A program made the translations under genes and the position numbers. Of a DNA stretch of 64,000 nt, positions 49,248-58,519 are shown piece by piece; positions within the stretch are counted from its first letter, which is position 1, and each line of letters starts with the position of its first letter. This DNA is from Halobacillus naozhouensis (GTDB lineage: Bacteria; Bacillota; Bacilli; Bacillales; Halobacillaceae), in the NCBI RefSeq assembly GCF_029714185.1, contig NZ_CP121671.1:2418001-2482000 (forward strand). The letters run 5' to 3'. The notes under the pieces were generated by a model that was not told the DNA's origin, ran no database searches, and saw only the letters and a program-made list of their open reading frames with translations.

Positions 49248-50345
49248 TTAAAATTTAGTATAGGATTGAGCATCACCGTCTTCTATGACCGGATGTAAAG
49301 CACCGTTAATTCCTGCAGAAACCAGATGGGCCATATCTTCAACAAATGAGTCGACTTCTTTTGGAGTTACCATCAAATTATGTCCAAGCGGCGTTAAAAC
49401 TTCTTTAATAAGCTGCCTTTTTTCCGCTTCTTTCAAAGTTCCCAGCATTCCAAGAACCGCTTGACTTTGCTCTTCACTTGGAAGGTCTTCTTCTGTCAGC
49501 TGTTTTCTTTTTTCAAAAGGATTGAGAGCGGGAGATAAGGCGTTAGATGGACGATCCTTCTCACGCCATTCTCTGCCAAAGTGTTTTAATACATAATCTA
49601 TCGCGTCGTTCGTAATCGTAACAGCATCGACAACTGTCGGCACGCCAATGGAAAAAACAGGAATACCGTATGTTTCCTTGCTGATTTCCTTACGTTTATT
49701 GCCAACACCCGATCCTGGATGGATCCCTGTATCAGATAACTGAATCGTCGTATTAAGGCGATTGATAGAGCGAGAAGCCAGTGCATCGATTGCAATGACA
49801 AAATCCGGGTCGGTTTCATGAATGATTCCATGAATCATATCACTTGTCTCAATCCCTGTTATTCCCATGACTCCAGGAGTTACAGCCGATACATTGCGGT
49901 AACCTTCTGCTACGGTTTCAGGCTGAAGTTCAAACAAATGACTGGTAACGACCAATTCATCTATTGCGAAAGGGCCAATTGCATCAGGTGTTACTCTGTG
50001 ATTGCCTAATCCGACGATTAAACAGCGATCTGTATCTTTAATATCATTATCAGCTAACAGTTTTTTTATTTGTTTGGATAAACAAGTGGATACTTTCACC
50101 TGCATCTTTGTATCCTGTTTTCGAATAGCTTGTGATTCAATCGTTATATAGTTTCCTGCCTTTTTGCCGATCCTGTCAGCACCTTCCGGATCTACTTTGA
50201 CATAGGTCAGTTTGATATCATCAAGCTGTTCTTCTGTGACATTCACACCATCATGACCTTTTTGCGCGGGGTCAGATTCCACATTCATTTCATGGGCCTC
50301 TAAGGCCAGGTCAGTTCGTACGGAAAAACGTTCTTCTATAGCCAT
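49248..50345 (-). CDS. gpr: Germination protease GPR
   Basis: The 365-residue aspartic-like endopeptidase degrades small acid-soluble spore proteins at germination. It is made as a zymogen with an N-terminal propeptide. The region EMNVESDPAQKGHDGV and GLGNHRVTPDAIGP and the DALASRSINRLNTTIQ stretch are conserved in the family. In B. subtilis it is under sigma-F/G. AAGGAGGTC precedes the ATG. Confidence 0.96.
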   Translation of the reverse strand: MAIEERFSVRTDLALEAHEMNVESDPAQKGHDGVNVTEEQLDDIKLTYVKVDPEGADRIGKKAGNYITIESQAIRKQDTKMQVKVSTCLSKQIKKLLADNDIKDTDRCLIVGLGNHRVTPDAIGPFAIDELVVTSHLFELQPETVAEGYRNVSAVTPGVMGITGIETSDMIHGIIHETDPDFVIAIDALASRSINRLNTTIQLSDTGIHPGSGVGNKRKEISKETYGIPVFSIGVPTVVDAVTITNDAIDYVLKHFGREWREKDRPSNALSPALNPFEKRKQLTEEDLPSEEQSQAVLGMLGTLKEAEKRQLIKEVLTPLGHNLMVTPKEVDSFVEDMAHLVSAGINGALHPVIEDGDAQSYTKF

Positions 50346-50497
50346 ATTTACGACCTCCTTTTGCCCATTTTCCCCTATATAAATAGATACTATGCAAATC
50401 AGCTGTTAGAAATCTATTGAAAACAAGGGCTTGCTTTGGTAAAATGTCTCTTGTTCGACATGAACGACTCTTATGTTTTTACCTGGGAGGTGAAACC

Positions 50498-50758
50498 ATG
50501 CCTAATATTAAATCAGCTAAAAAGCGCGTACGTGTTAACGATGATGCCCGTTCATTAAATGCAGCATTCAAATCTGACATGCGTACTGCGATTAAACGTG
50601 TTGAGAAGCTTGTAGAAAGTAATGATACGGATAACGCTAAACAAGCTCTTACAACAGCGGTTAAGAAAATTGATAAAGCGGTCCAACGCGGTGCCCTTCA
50701 TAAAAACAATGGTAACCGTAAAAAATCTCGCCTGAGCAAATTAGTTCACGCTAGTTAA
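50498..50758 (+). CDS. rpsT: 30S ribosomal protein S20
   Basis: The 86-residue basic protein S20 binds 16S rRNA early in assembly. The pattern MPNIKSAKKRVR and the C-terminal HKNNGNRKKSRLSKLV are intact. The ATG at 50498 has GGGAGG upstream; the frame upstream to 50417 is not used. It is divergent from gpr, as in B. subtilis. Confidence 0.97.
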   Translation: MPNIKSAKKRVRVNDDARSLNAAFKSDMRTAIKRVEKLVESNDTDNAKQALTTAVKKIDKAVQRGALHKNNGNRKKSRLSKLVHAS

Positions 50759-50787
50759 TCGTCTAAACGTTTTTTATGACCAACATG

Positions 50788-50812
50788 CGATCCTGGAAGC
50801 AGGATCGTTTTT
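50788..50812 (+). terminator. Intrinsic terminator after rpsT
   Basis: An 8-bp stem (CGATCCTG with its complement, loop GAAG, 50788-50807) is followed by T5. Confidence 0.88.
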
Positions 50813-50849
50813 ATTTTATTAAAGATTGCTCTACATTGAGTTTTGACCG

Positions 50850-50888
50850 AATAAAAGCCTTCAGGGGTTCCTCCTGAAGGCTTTTATT
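50850..50888. terminator. Terminator overlapping the holA stop
   Basis: A perfect 16-bp stem (50850-50865 with 50873-50888) with AT-rich bases overlaps the last codons of holA. It can serve holA and act as a second barrier for rpsT read-through. Confidence 0.85.
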
Positions 50889-51888
50889 ACACCATTTCAC
50901 GGTTCTTAATATGAATAAGTTGATATAATAACATTTCAAAGGCCAGCCCTTTTTCCATTTGTCCTTGTTTCATGATGTAGTCTGTTTCAGCCAGCTGCTG
51001 AATAATCTCATTTAACTCTTCGCTCGTAAAAGCTCTCTCCCTTTTAAGAGCCATTTTAATAACAAACGGATGGGCTTTCACATAACTCTTCATTTGATTC
51101 TGGGCATAACCTTTTTGTTTAAGCGTTTTCACTTGACTAATAATCCTAAATTGAGAAGCTAACAATGCAATTAAAGCAATCGGTTCTTCATTAGCCTTTA
51201 CTAAGTCTTTATAAAGCCTAATGGCTCTCCCAAGATCTTTCTCCATCACTGCATCCACTAATTTAAGACCCGATGCTTCAGCACTATGCGACAGTAAGTT
51301 CTCTGCAAGTTCACGGCTGACTACCCCGCCTGTTTCTACATGTAATGCCAGCTTTTCAATTTCTTTGCGCAAGGCCATCAGGTTTGTCCCAATTTCCTGA
51401 GCAAAAAGTTCGAAGACTGATTCCGGGATCGTAATTTGTAAATCCTCTGCTATCGACTTTATCCACTTGTCCATATCCCACTCGCGAATAGGCTGACATG
51501 GAAGTACTTCGCCAATTTTTTTTAACTGTTTGAATATTTTTTTACGCTCATCTAATTTTTCGTAAGGAGCAATTAAGATCAGGACCGAATAATCTGCCGG
51601 ATTGTTTATGTACTGTAGCAATGCTTCTACGTTATGATCAAAAGAAAGTTTGTCTGGTTTTGCCTTAAGAAAAGTTGGATGATAGGCGATAACCACCTTA
51701 TTGTCTCCTAAAAAAGGAAATGTTTCAGCATCCGTCACTACATCTTCAACGGGTGTTTCTTCTAAGTCATATTGCGAAATATTAAAGTCGCGGTCTTTGA
51801 CACTCAATGTCTGCTCGATAATTTTCTGTTTATGTTCTTGTATCAGATAGCTTTCGGTTCCATATAATAAGTAAATCTGTTTAGGCAT
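50887..51888 (-). CDS. holA: DNA polymerase III delta subunit
   Basis: The 333-residue AAA+-like clamp-loader subunit opens the beta clamp. The N-terminus IYLLYGTESYLIQEHKQKI, the middle GTNLMALRKEIEKLAL and the C-terminal helical collar domain match HolA (YqeN). Its place next to rpsT and the comE genes is that of B. subtilis yqeN. It lies just after a GC-rich hairpin with a T7 run, which may act as a terminator for transcripts coming from comEC. Confidence 0.95.
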   Translation of the reverse strand: MPKQIYLLYGTESYLIQEHKQKIIEQTLSVKDRDFNISQYDLEETPVEDVVTDAETFPFLGDNKVVIAYHPTFLKAKPDKLSFDHNVEALLQYINNPADYSVLILIAPYEKLDERKKIFKQLKKIGEVLPCQPIREWDMDKWIKSIAEDLQITIPESVFELFAQEIGTNLMALRKEIEKLALHVETGGVVSRELAENLLSHSAEASGLKLVDAVMEKDLGRAIRLYKDLVKANEEPIALIALLASQFRIISQVKTLKQKGYAQNQMKSYVKAHPFVIKMALKRERAFTSEELNEIIQQLAETDYIMKQGQMEKGLAFEMLLYQLIHIKNREMV

Positions 51889-52228
51889 GTTCTCTAATCC
51901 CTTCTCACCTGAAAAAAAGGGGTGCGGCAGCGCCCCCTATTGGGTACATTCGTGTATTTATTTTATTGTTCATTTTCAATTCTGTCAAAAAACGCCGCCG
52001 CACCATCTATATGAACGTCACCATCACAGCCCCGGGATGCTGTGAGAGTAAACGATATTGTTCCCCTCATGTGTATAGTGTGACCGCTCAGGGCAGAATT
52101 ATCTGTGACAAGTCTTGCTAGAAGAGGCAGAGGATTGTTAGAAAAGGGATATTTAATTTCCTTTTCTAAGAATGTGGATTTTTTAAAAACTTTCGCTTAT
52201 AATAAAAAATGACATAGGAGGGGTAACA
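51889..52228. other. Structured intergenic region between holA and yqzM
   Basis: This 340-bp region holds a GC-rich inverted repeat (51921-51932 with 51993-52004, 11 of 12 matching), a second hairpin (TCACAGC at 52024-52030 with its complement at 52039-52045) and on the minus strand a hairpin plus T7 just before the holA ribosome binding site. A 35-codon minus-strand frame (52070-51963) exists but has no good ribosome binding site. A possible -10 TATAAT for yqzM is near 52200. Confidence 0.6.
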
Positions 52229-52363
52229 ATGAACGAATTTAGAAAGGATATACAATCTAAGACGAATGACGTAATTGATTCTGGTTTAGGATTTGTATTC
52301 TCATTTGTTTTCTTTTTCGTCATCTTCTTCATAGGTGTAATATTCGAAGTTATTGGGCGATAA
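52229..52363 (+). CDS. yqzM: YqzM family small membrane protein
   Basis: This 44-residue protein, too short for most gene callers, was read directly: M-N-E-F-R-K-D-I-Q at the start, then a single membrane segment (about 19-41) ending V-I-G-R. It matches the YqzM family in length, layout and place between comEC and holA, and is divergent from holA as in B. subtilis. AGGAGGGG lies 6 nt before the ATG. Function is unknown. Confidence 0.88.
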   Translation: MNEFRKDIQSKTNDVIDSGLGFVFSFVFFFVIFFIGVIFEVIGR

Positions 52364-52385
52364 TTTAAAAATTGAAGCTAAAGGG

Positions 52386-52406
52386 CTGCCTGCTAAGGCA
52401 GTCTTT
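52386..52406 (+). terminator. Terminator after yqzM
   Basis: A 6-bp GC-rich stem (CTGCCT/AGGCAG, 52386-52401) followed by TCTTTTC overlaps the 3' end of the convergent comEC gene. Confidence 0.65.
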
Positions 52407-54663
52407 TCTTATTTTCTTCATTATACGGAAGAAAGGTGGAAAACGTTCCTGTTTGTTTACTGAATTGATACTGCACGGCTCCATGCAAATCTGTTCTAAA
52501 AAGGATTACGTTTTTCTCCAAGAGCCGGTCGACAACTTCCTTATGCGGATGCCCATAACGATTATCAACACCCGATGATATTAGGGCTACGTCTGGAGCA
52601 AGACTGTTTATCCATTTAGCAGACGTAGATGAATCACTGCCGTGGTGACCTACTTTTAGCACATTTGTCGTTAACGATGGATAATTACTGAGAATCTTTT
52701 CCTCAATTGAAGCGGTGCTATCACCGGTAAACAACCATGATTTTCCTCCTAATTTAGTATAAATAACAACAGAATTTTTATTTGTTTCTTGCTCATCTCC
52801 ACGTGGATGAAGCACATTAAACTCATAACCATCCAATACAATGGTATCTCCCTGATCAATTACATTTACACCTGGCTGATCGATTGCATGATAAGGACTT
52901 ACATAAATCTCGGCGACATTAAATGATTGTTGTAAGCGATCAACACTGCCACTATGATCATGGTCCATATGTGAAATCAAGAGGGCATCAATTTTCTTTA
53001 TTCCTCTTGATTTTAAAAATGGTTCGATAATTTGATCTGCAATTCTGTCGGGGTTACTGCTGAAAACCGGTGACCCAGCTGCATCAATCATAAGGATCCC
53101 TTTTCTGTGGGGCAGCTCCACGACGAAAGAGTCACCTTGCCCAACGTCTAACATAGTTACAGTGCCTTGACTAGAGATATATGGTTTTACCGAATAACAC
53201 ATGAGAACAACGACCGTACCTACCCCAAAAAGGAATGCTTTCTTTAACCGCTTCCGAACCCAGTTGATCATCATTAAGATAAGGACTGCAAAATAAGCTA
53301 AGATCCATTCTAATGGAAGTTCACCAACTACCCATTGAATGTTCAATGGTTCACTCACACCTCTAATCCAGTTTAAAAAACTTTCATGAAAAGCAACAGT
53401 AATTGTAGATAAGGTAACTGTCAAAGTTGGAATAAAGAAAGCTAAGAGAACGAGAAGAAATAGAAGCGGGATAATAATAAATGAGAAATAAGGGACGAGC
53501 AATATATTGGCAAACAGCGAGAGTGGGTTAAATTCATAAAAGTGGTGTAGTTGAAGGGGAAGAATTACAGCTTGACTTATGAAACTGATCATTATTGAGG
53601 CAATCCACATGTTTTTATTGCCTAATAGTGGATAAGACAGAAGTAAGCTAAACGTTACGATGAATGAAAATTGAAACCCGAGATTATAGAAATATGCCGG
53701 GTTGAATACTAATAACAACATAGCTACGATTGCTAGAACATCAGTGGCGGCAACTTTTATTTTCCATTGCATGATGAACAAAAGAAAAACAGCCATGAGA
53801 CATGCTCTAAGAACCGGAGGGGCTGCTCCTGAAATAAAACTGTAGGCCGGAAGAATAAATAGAACCATTCTTCTAGCTTGATCTACCGTTGTAAATCCAG
53901 AACGGTATAGAATCAAGTACACCCCGCCTAAAAAAAGCCCTACGTGAAGGCCAGAAATGGCTAAGATATGAGATAAGCTGAAGTCCCGGAACCATTCTAC
54001 AGTTTCTTCTGGAAGATATTGAGTGTCTCCAAAAACGAGTGCAGAGGCCCAGCCAAAAGCTCGTGGACTCATGGATTTCTTCACCTTAGAGATCATAGCA
54101 TTTCTAGCTTTAAAGGCATTGTGCAGGAAGGATTGACCCTTACAGGATATTTGATCGGCCGATTCCGCCGATATTTGAACAGTAATATGCTGATTTCTTA
54201 AATAGTCCTGATAATCAAATTGACCAGGATTACGTGCTCCTTCAGGCAAGCCAGCCTCTCCATTTATAACACATTCAGCACCAAATTTGAGGTGTGCCCG
54301 CACATAGTTAATTTCTTCTGGCTGGTCCGCTGTTTTAAAATAGACGACCATCGCCTTTTCATCTCTATCCTCCAGCTTCAATGTAGTACTGATCGTGCTT
54401 TCTGTTTCAATTAAGGGAGAAATAATCTTACCTTTGAGAGGGTGATGTATGGTCGAAGGATTAGTGGGGACTTGAGGAGTAAAGTAAATGAAGCCAAAGA
54501 TAAAACAGACGGAAAGGGTGACTATCCAGGTTAAGGACTTTTTCAATGTGGCTATCCACGCGATAAACAGTCCTAACAAAAGATAAGTCACCGGCCGAGC
54601 CGTTTGAGATAAGATTCCTCCCCCGACTGTTGCTAAAACGAGGAGATGGATATTTCCCTTCAT
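52393..54663 (-). CDS. comEC: DNA uptake channel ComEC/Rec2
   Basis: The 756-residue polytopic membrane protein forms the channel for single-stranded DNA during transformation. An N-terminal hydrophobic pair and OB-like domain are followed by the Competence domain (about 210-480, with LAISGLHVGLFLGG and SFISGAAPPVLRA) and a C-terminal metallo-beta-lactamase-like domain with TMLDVGQGDSFVVELP, LLISHMDHDHSGSV and KVGHHGSDSS. The metal-binding HxDHDH motif is intact. It overlaps comEB by 4 nt. Confidence 0.95.
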   Translation of the reverse strand: MKGNIHLLVLATVGGGILSQTARPVTYLLLGLFIAWIATLKKSLTWIVTLSVCFIFGFIYFTPQVPTNPSTIHHPLKGKIISPLIETESTISTTLKLEDRDEKAMVVYFKTADQPEEINYVRAHLKFGAECVINGEAGLPEGARNPGQFDYQDYLRNQHITVQISAESADQISCKGQSFLHNAFKARNAMISKVKKSMSPRAFGWASALVFGDTQYLPEETVEWFRDFSLSHILAISGLHVGLFLGGVYLILYRSGFTTVDQARRMVLFILPAYSFISGAAPPVLRACLMAVFLLFIMQWKIKVAATDVLAIVAMLLLVFNPAYFYNLGFQFSFIVTFSLLLSYPLLGNKNMWIASIMISFISQAVILPLQLHHFYEFNPLSLFANILLVPYFSFIIIPLLFLLVLLAFFIPTLTVTLSTITVAFHESFLNWIRGVSEPLNIQWVVGELPLEWILAYFAVLILMMINWVRKRLKKAFLFGVGTVVVLMCYSVKPYISSQGTVTMLDVGQGDSFVVELPHRKGILMIDAAGSPVFSSNPDRIADQIIEPFLKSRGIKKIDALLISHMDHDHSGSVDRLQQSFNVAEIYVSPYHAIDQPGVNVIDQGDTIVLDGYEFNVLHPRGDEQETNKNSVVIYTKLGGKSWLFTGDSTASIEEKILSNYPSLTTNVLKVGHHGSDSSTSAKWINSLAPDVALISSGVDNRYGHPHKEVVDRLLEKNVILFRTDLHGAVQYQFSKQTGTFSTFLPYNEENKKRLP

Positions 54664-55241
54664 AAACGTTGAGTTTTATTCACTTTAAAAAGATGTTGAG
54701 CCTGTTGCTTAAGCTCATGCAGTTCCTCTGAACTATGGCCGCTTCGTTCAAGCCTATGTAGAAGGTCATCCACCAGCTGTTCCTTCTCCATTGTTTGTGG
54801 GTCAATCAACTTTTCATCCCGATCCACCTTATGGATCTCCACACCTGCCTGCTTGAGTAATTCGATGGCATATGGATGATTTCGATAATCTTCACTATAA
54901 TAAACAGCCTTGATACCGGCCTGAATAATGGCCTTAGTGCAGTGAAGACAAGGAAAATGCGACACGTATATTTCAGCTTGTTCGGTAGCGACGCCAAATT
55001 TAGCACACTGCAGGAGCGCATTCATTTCTGCATGAATCGTTCGCACACAATGGCCATCAATCACATAGCAGCCTTCATCCATACAGTGGACTCCCCCGGA
55101 GACACTCCCATTATAGCCCCCAGCAATCATGCGTTTATCTCTTACAATTACCGCTCCTACAGCTAATCGTTCACAAGTGCTCCTTGACTTTAATAAGTGA
55201 CTTTGGGCAATAAAATATTGATTCCAAGAGATACGCTCCAT
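54660..55241 (-). CDS. comEB: ComE operon protein 2, dCMP deaminase family
   Basis: The 193-residue cytidine/dCMP deaminase-like protein has HAE at 70-72 (zinc ligand and catalytic Glu) and PCLHC with Cys98 and Cys101. In the comE operon it is not needed for transformation and probably makes dUMP from dCMP. The ATG at 55241 gives the usual N-terminus M-E-R-I-S-W-N-Q-Y-F; the TTG at 55250 abuts the ribosome binding site. Confidence 0.95.
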   Translation of the reverse strand: MERISWNQYFIAQSHLLKSRSTCERLAVGAVIVRDKRMIAGGYNGSVSGGVHCMDEGCYVIDGHCVRTIHAEMNALLQCAKFGVATEQAEIYVSHFPCLHCTKAIIQAGIKAVYYSEDYRNHPYAIELLKQAGVEIHKVDRDEKLIDPQTMEKEQLVDDLLHRLERSGHSSEELHELKQQAQHLFKVNKTQRL

Positions 55242-55319
55242 GTGTTTCAAACTCCCTTTACTAGCATTTTAATGTATCAAGTTTACCGCTTTATTCGACA
55301 ATCAGTCAAACCCAACAGA

Positions 55320-55904
55320 TCAAGGTACCTGGATCACATCCAGCATATTTTCTAGTGTTTTTTCTCCAATTCCCGAAACATCCAGTAAATCTTCTGGTTT
55401 TTTAAATAAACTATTTTCCTCCCGATGTTTGATAATCGCTTCCGCTTTAGAAGGTCCTATTCCTGGTAAAGCCTGTATTTCTTCCACACTTGCTTGATTA
55501 ACCCTTACTTTCCCAGTACTTCCACCCCCAGAAGAAGCTGAAGAAGAACTGCTCCCCTCCGGAGCAGTAGTTGCCACTAAAATGACCATTTCATCAACAA
55601 TCTTCTGCGCTAGATTAACACTTGTCTGATCAGCTTCCTTTGTCATACCCCCAGCCATTGAAATAGCATCGTTTACGCGCAAGCCAGCTTCTAACTCATA
55701 AATGCCAGGACGAGCAACTTCTCCCTTTACATCAACGACCAGTCTCTTAGCTGCAGAATCAGCTTCCGTAAAGTCTGTTTCCTCATTAGGGATACTATCA
55801 CCTTCCTGAATAACCAGTTGCTCTTCATCTTTCTGAAGGAAAAACACGAGAATAAACAAAACAGGAATTACCAATAACCATGCATATCTTTTTAAGAATA
55901 TCAC
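55320..55904 (-). CDS. comEA: Competence protein ComEA
   Basis: This membrane-anchored DNA receptor for transformation has one N-terminal membrane segment, an acidic linker, a SLBB domain (VDVKGEVARPGIYEL), a Ser/Gly-rich flexible linker (GSSSSSASSGGGS) and a C-terminal tandem helix-hairpin-helix with QALPGIGPSKAEAIIKHRE and LLDVSGIGEKTLENM. Start choice is open: GTG 55904 has AAAGGGG upstream at 11 nt, while ATG 55925 has none. Confidence 0.94.
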   Translation of the reverse strand: MIFLKRYAWLLVIPVLFILVFFLQKDEEQLVIQEGDSIPNEETDFTEADSAAKRLVVDVKGEVARPGIYELEAGLRVNDAISMAGGMTKEADQTSVNLAQKIVDEMVILVATTAPEGSSSSSASSGGGSTGKVRVNQASVEEIQALPGIGPSKAEAIIKHREENSLFKKPEDLLDVSGIGEKTLENMLDVIQVP

Positions 55905-55980
55905 AGAAACAAGGTCCCCTTTCATAATTCAATTTCTGAAGAATAAAGTTATTAAGTAAACGAAAAAGGAGGGATTCTCC

Positions 55981-56784
55981 ATGCGCTATGGAATCATTGG
56001 GACGGGAAATATGGGGAGTATGCTGATTAATGCCTTTATTTCTAGTGGAGCGGTCGACGCAAATGATGTAACTATTTACAATCGCACTCGTAAAAAAGCG
56101 GAATGGATTCAAAATCAATTTAAGGAAATTACAGTTGCAAATTCTGTTAAAGACGTCGTCAGAGAAAGCGAAGTGGTTTTTATATGCGTAAAACCTCATG
56201 ATTATAAAGATATTTTAAGCCAATGCTCACCTAATGCCTCGCAATGTCTTGTCTCAATCACGAGTCCTGTAGCTGTCAAAGACCTGGAAAACATTACATC
56301 CTGCCAAGTAGTAAGAACTGTTCCATCTATCACAAATCGGTCCTATTCAGGGGTCAGCTTATTTACGTACGGTGATCGCGTTTCTGACTTTTATAAAGAC
56401 GAATTACATTCGATTTTCTCCCATATTTCAAAACCTGTAGTAATCGAGGAAGAGTCCATCCGTTCGGCATCAGATATAGTCTCATGTGGCCCGGCGTTCA
56501 TAAGTTTTCTGTTGGAAAATATGATTTCGGCAGCTCAGGAAGTGGGTGGAATGTCCAAGGAGAAGGCAACACAGCTAACGGAGGAAATGATGATTGGTTT
56601 AGGTACATTGCTGGAAAAACGCATTTACACTTTACCAGAATTAATGGAGAAAGTAACAGTCAAAGGCGGGGTCACCGGTGAAGGAATTGGAGCTCTTGAG
56701 GACCATATCGGGGATCTTTTTCTTGAAATGTTTAAAGCAACACATCGAAAACATAAAGAAGATAAACGAACGATACAATTATAA
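55981..56784 (+). CDS. comER: ComER, pyrroline-5-carboxylate reductase-like protein
   Basis: The 267-residue protein of the ProC family has a Rossmann N-terminus (GIIGTGNMGSMLI, residues 4-16) and a dimerisation domain. It is divergent from comEA, the position of comER in B. subtilis. In Bacillus it affects sporulation and biofilm formation more than competence, and true P5C reductase activity is doubtful. AAAGGAGGG precedes the ATG. Confidence 0.93.
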   Translation: MRYGIIGTGNMGSMLINAFISSGAVDANDVTIYNRTRKKAEWIQNQFKEITVANSVKDVVRESEVVFICVKPHDYKDILSQCSPNASQCLVSITSPVAVKDLENITSCQVVRTVPSITNRSYSGVSLFTYGDRVSDFYKDELHSIFSHISKPVVIEEESIRSASDIVSCGPAFISFLLENMISAAQEVGGMSKEKATQLTEEMMIGLGTLLEKRIYTLPELMEKVTVKGGVTGEGIGALEDHIGDLFLEMFKATHRKHKEDKRTIQL

Positions 56785-56823
56785 CATTCGACATTCCTCG
56801 TGAATTTCCTGCAAAAAAAATAA

Positions 56824-56852
56824 AGGACCTTCGAAAAAATTCGAAGTGTCCT
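56824..56852 (-). terminator. Terminator of the yqeG-yqeM operon
   Basis: A 12-bp stem with one bulged base (56824-56835 with 56840-56852) is followed by TTATTTTTTTT on the minus strand, immediately past the yqeM stop. Confidence 0.9.
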
Positions 56853-56853
56853 A

Positions 56854-57576
56854 TCACTTTTGACAAACAAAAAACAGCCGATCCCCTTGATCAGCAGGGT
56901 TTACCGAGAAGTCAGCTGTAACAAGCTGTAAGGTAAAACCTGCTTTTTCTATGGCCGTTTGTAATGTTTCTAAATTATATCCCTGTTGGAAATGCTGTTC
57001 ATCAAACCGTTGGTAATCTTGATGATGCCGTACAAAGAAGGTCAAATCATGGATCACGGAATATTCTTTTTCCCCAGGGTCACAAAACCACACATAAGAA
57101 AGGTCATCATAGACTTCTGCAAAGGTTTGTCCACACAAATCATTGATAAGGTGTTCGACAGAATGGACATCAAACAAAAATAACCCTCGTTCATTAAGAG
57201 CCTGATAAGCATGTTTGAAAACAGCTTCAAGGGATGGTACGTCGGTAATATAGTTCAACACGTCGCAAAAGCTGATAATACAGTCATAATCGTGGAGGCC
57301 TTTTAGTTCAGTCATATCTTGCCTCAACCATTGAATGGTCTGGTCTTTACTGGCTGCCATAGTCAACATATCTTCTGACAGATCAACTCCGGTTAGCTGC
57401 CAGCCGTGACCAGCTAACCGTGTCGTAATCTCACCCGTACCACACCCTAAGTCCAAAAGGCGTTGTGCTCCAGAATGATAATGACTCACCATGTGCTTTG
57501 TCCACGTAACCCATTGGTCATAAGGGGCATCCTTCATAAGCAGATCATACACTAATGCCATTTGCTGATAGCTCAT
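56854..57576 (-). CDS. yqeM: SAM-dependent methyltransferase, YqeM family
   Basis: The 240-residue class I methyltransferase has the SAM motif LLDLGCGTGEIT (near 40-51), GVDLSEDML and DCIISFCDVLNY. The substrate is unknown. It is the last gene of the yqeG operon and starts right after the rsfS stop codon. The B. subtilis yqeM gene holds the same place. Confidence 0.92.
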   Translation of the reverse strand: MSYQQMALVYDLLMKDAPYDQWVTWTKHMVSHYHSGAQRLLDLGCGTGEITTRLAGHGWQLTGVDLSEDMLTMAASKDQTIQWLRQDMTELKGLHDYDCIISFCDVLNYITDVPSLEAVFKHAYQALNERGLFLFDVHSVEHLINDLCGQTFAEVYDDLSYVWFCDPGEKEYSVIHDLTFFVRHHQDYQRFDEQHFQQGYNLETLQTAIEKAGFTLQLVTADFSVNPADQGDRLFFVCQK

Positions 57577-57930
57577 TTATCCATCAATACCTTCAACGGC
57601 TATAGTTTCAGCGTCACCCCATAGACGTTCAAGGTTGTAATAATTCCGCTCATCTTTATGAAAAATATGGCAGACTATATCCGTAAGATCAACCAAGATC
57701 CAGCGTGCTTTATCGAACCCTTCCATTCTTTTTACTTCAATACCATTTTCTTCTGCCTGTGCTTTGACTTCTCTGGCGATTGCTTGCACCTGACGTTCGT
57801 TTGACCCTTCACAAATCAGGAAGTAATCAGCAATTAATGATACATCCGTCATATCAAGCACGACAATGTCATTCGCTCGTTTTTCATCACAAGCTTTGGC
57901 AGTTAATGTGACTAACTCTTTACTTTCCAT
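57577..57930 (-). CDS. rsfS: Ribosomal silencing factor RsfS
   Basis: The 117-residue protein binds L14 and blocks subunit joining when nutrients run low. The family pattern DIVVLDMTDVSLIADYFLICEG (split over 22-43) and ARWILVDLTDIVCHIFHKDERNYYNLERLW-like C-terminus are clear. It overlaps yqeK by 11 nt. Confidence 0.96.
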   Translation of the reverse strand: MESKELVTLTAKACDEKRANDIVVLDMTDVSLIADYFLICEGSNERQVQAIAREVKAQAEENGIEVKRMEGFDKARWILVDLTDIVCHIFHKDERNYYNLERLWGDAETIAVEGIDG

Positions 57931-58519
57931 CGTTTTCCTCCCTTGAATTATTCTTTATTTCTAATAAATCATTATATGCATGGATGGTGTCAGGGTAAAC
58001 GGATCTGCTTTTATTAGTTAAAAATTGTATGGTATTCGACAATGCTTGCAAACAAGCTTGGTCTAAATTCGATTCTGCCGTTTTTCTTACTTCCTCCACA
58101 CCAGAAAATCCTCTTCCAGGTTCAATATAATCAGCCAAAAAAACAACCTTGTCCATAATACTCATATTTTTCTTCCCGGAAGTATGACACGCAATAGCAG
58201 ATTTGATAGCAGAATCAGCCAAACCAATTTCTTTTTCTAGCATGACGGCAGCCACTGGCCCATGCCAGAGTTCATGATGATGGTTCAGCAAATCCTTCGG
58301 TAAGCGCCGATCACTAATAATCCAACGCTCCATATCCTCTTTAGGTTTATACTTTGCATAATCGTGTAAAATAGCCGCTTTTTCAGTTAGTTCTTGATTT
58401 GCACCAAACCGATTAGCTAAAATAAGTGCAGTTTCAGTTACCCGAACAGTGTGTTCATATCTCGTTTTAGTGAGATGAGGCTGAACAAATTCAAGTAATT
58501 TTTCACGACTTAAGTGCAT
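57920..58519 (-). CDS. yqeK: HD-domain phosphohydrolase YqeK
   Basis: The 199-residue protein has HD-domain motifs YEHTVRVTETA (His near 21), AAILHDYAKY (His-Asp near 52), HH at about 78-79 and KVVFLADYIEPGR. YqeK proteins of Gram-positive bacteria hydrolyse diadenosine tetraphosphate (Ap4A). It overlaps nadD by 17 nt and rsfS by 11 nt. Confidence 0.95.
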   Translation of the reverse strand: MHLSREKLLEFVQPHLTKTRYEHTVRVTETALILANRFGANQELTEKAAILHDYAKYKPKEDMERWIISDRRLPKDLLNHHHELWHGPVAAVMLEKEIGLADSAIKSAIACHTSGKKNMSIMDKVVFLADYIEPGRGFSGVEEVRKTAESNLDQACLQALSNTIQFLTNKSRSVYPDTIHAYNDLLEIKNNSREENDGK

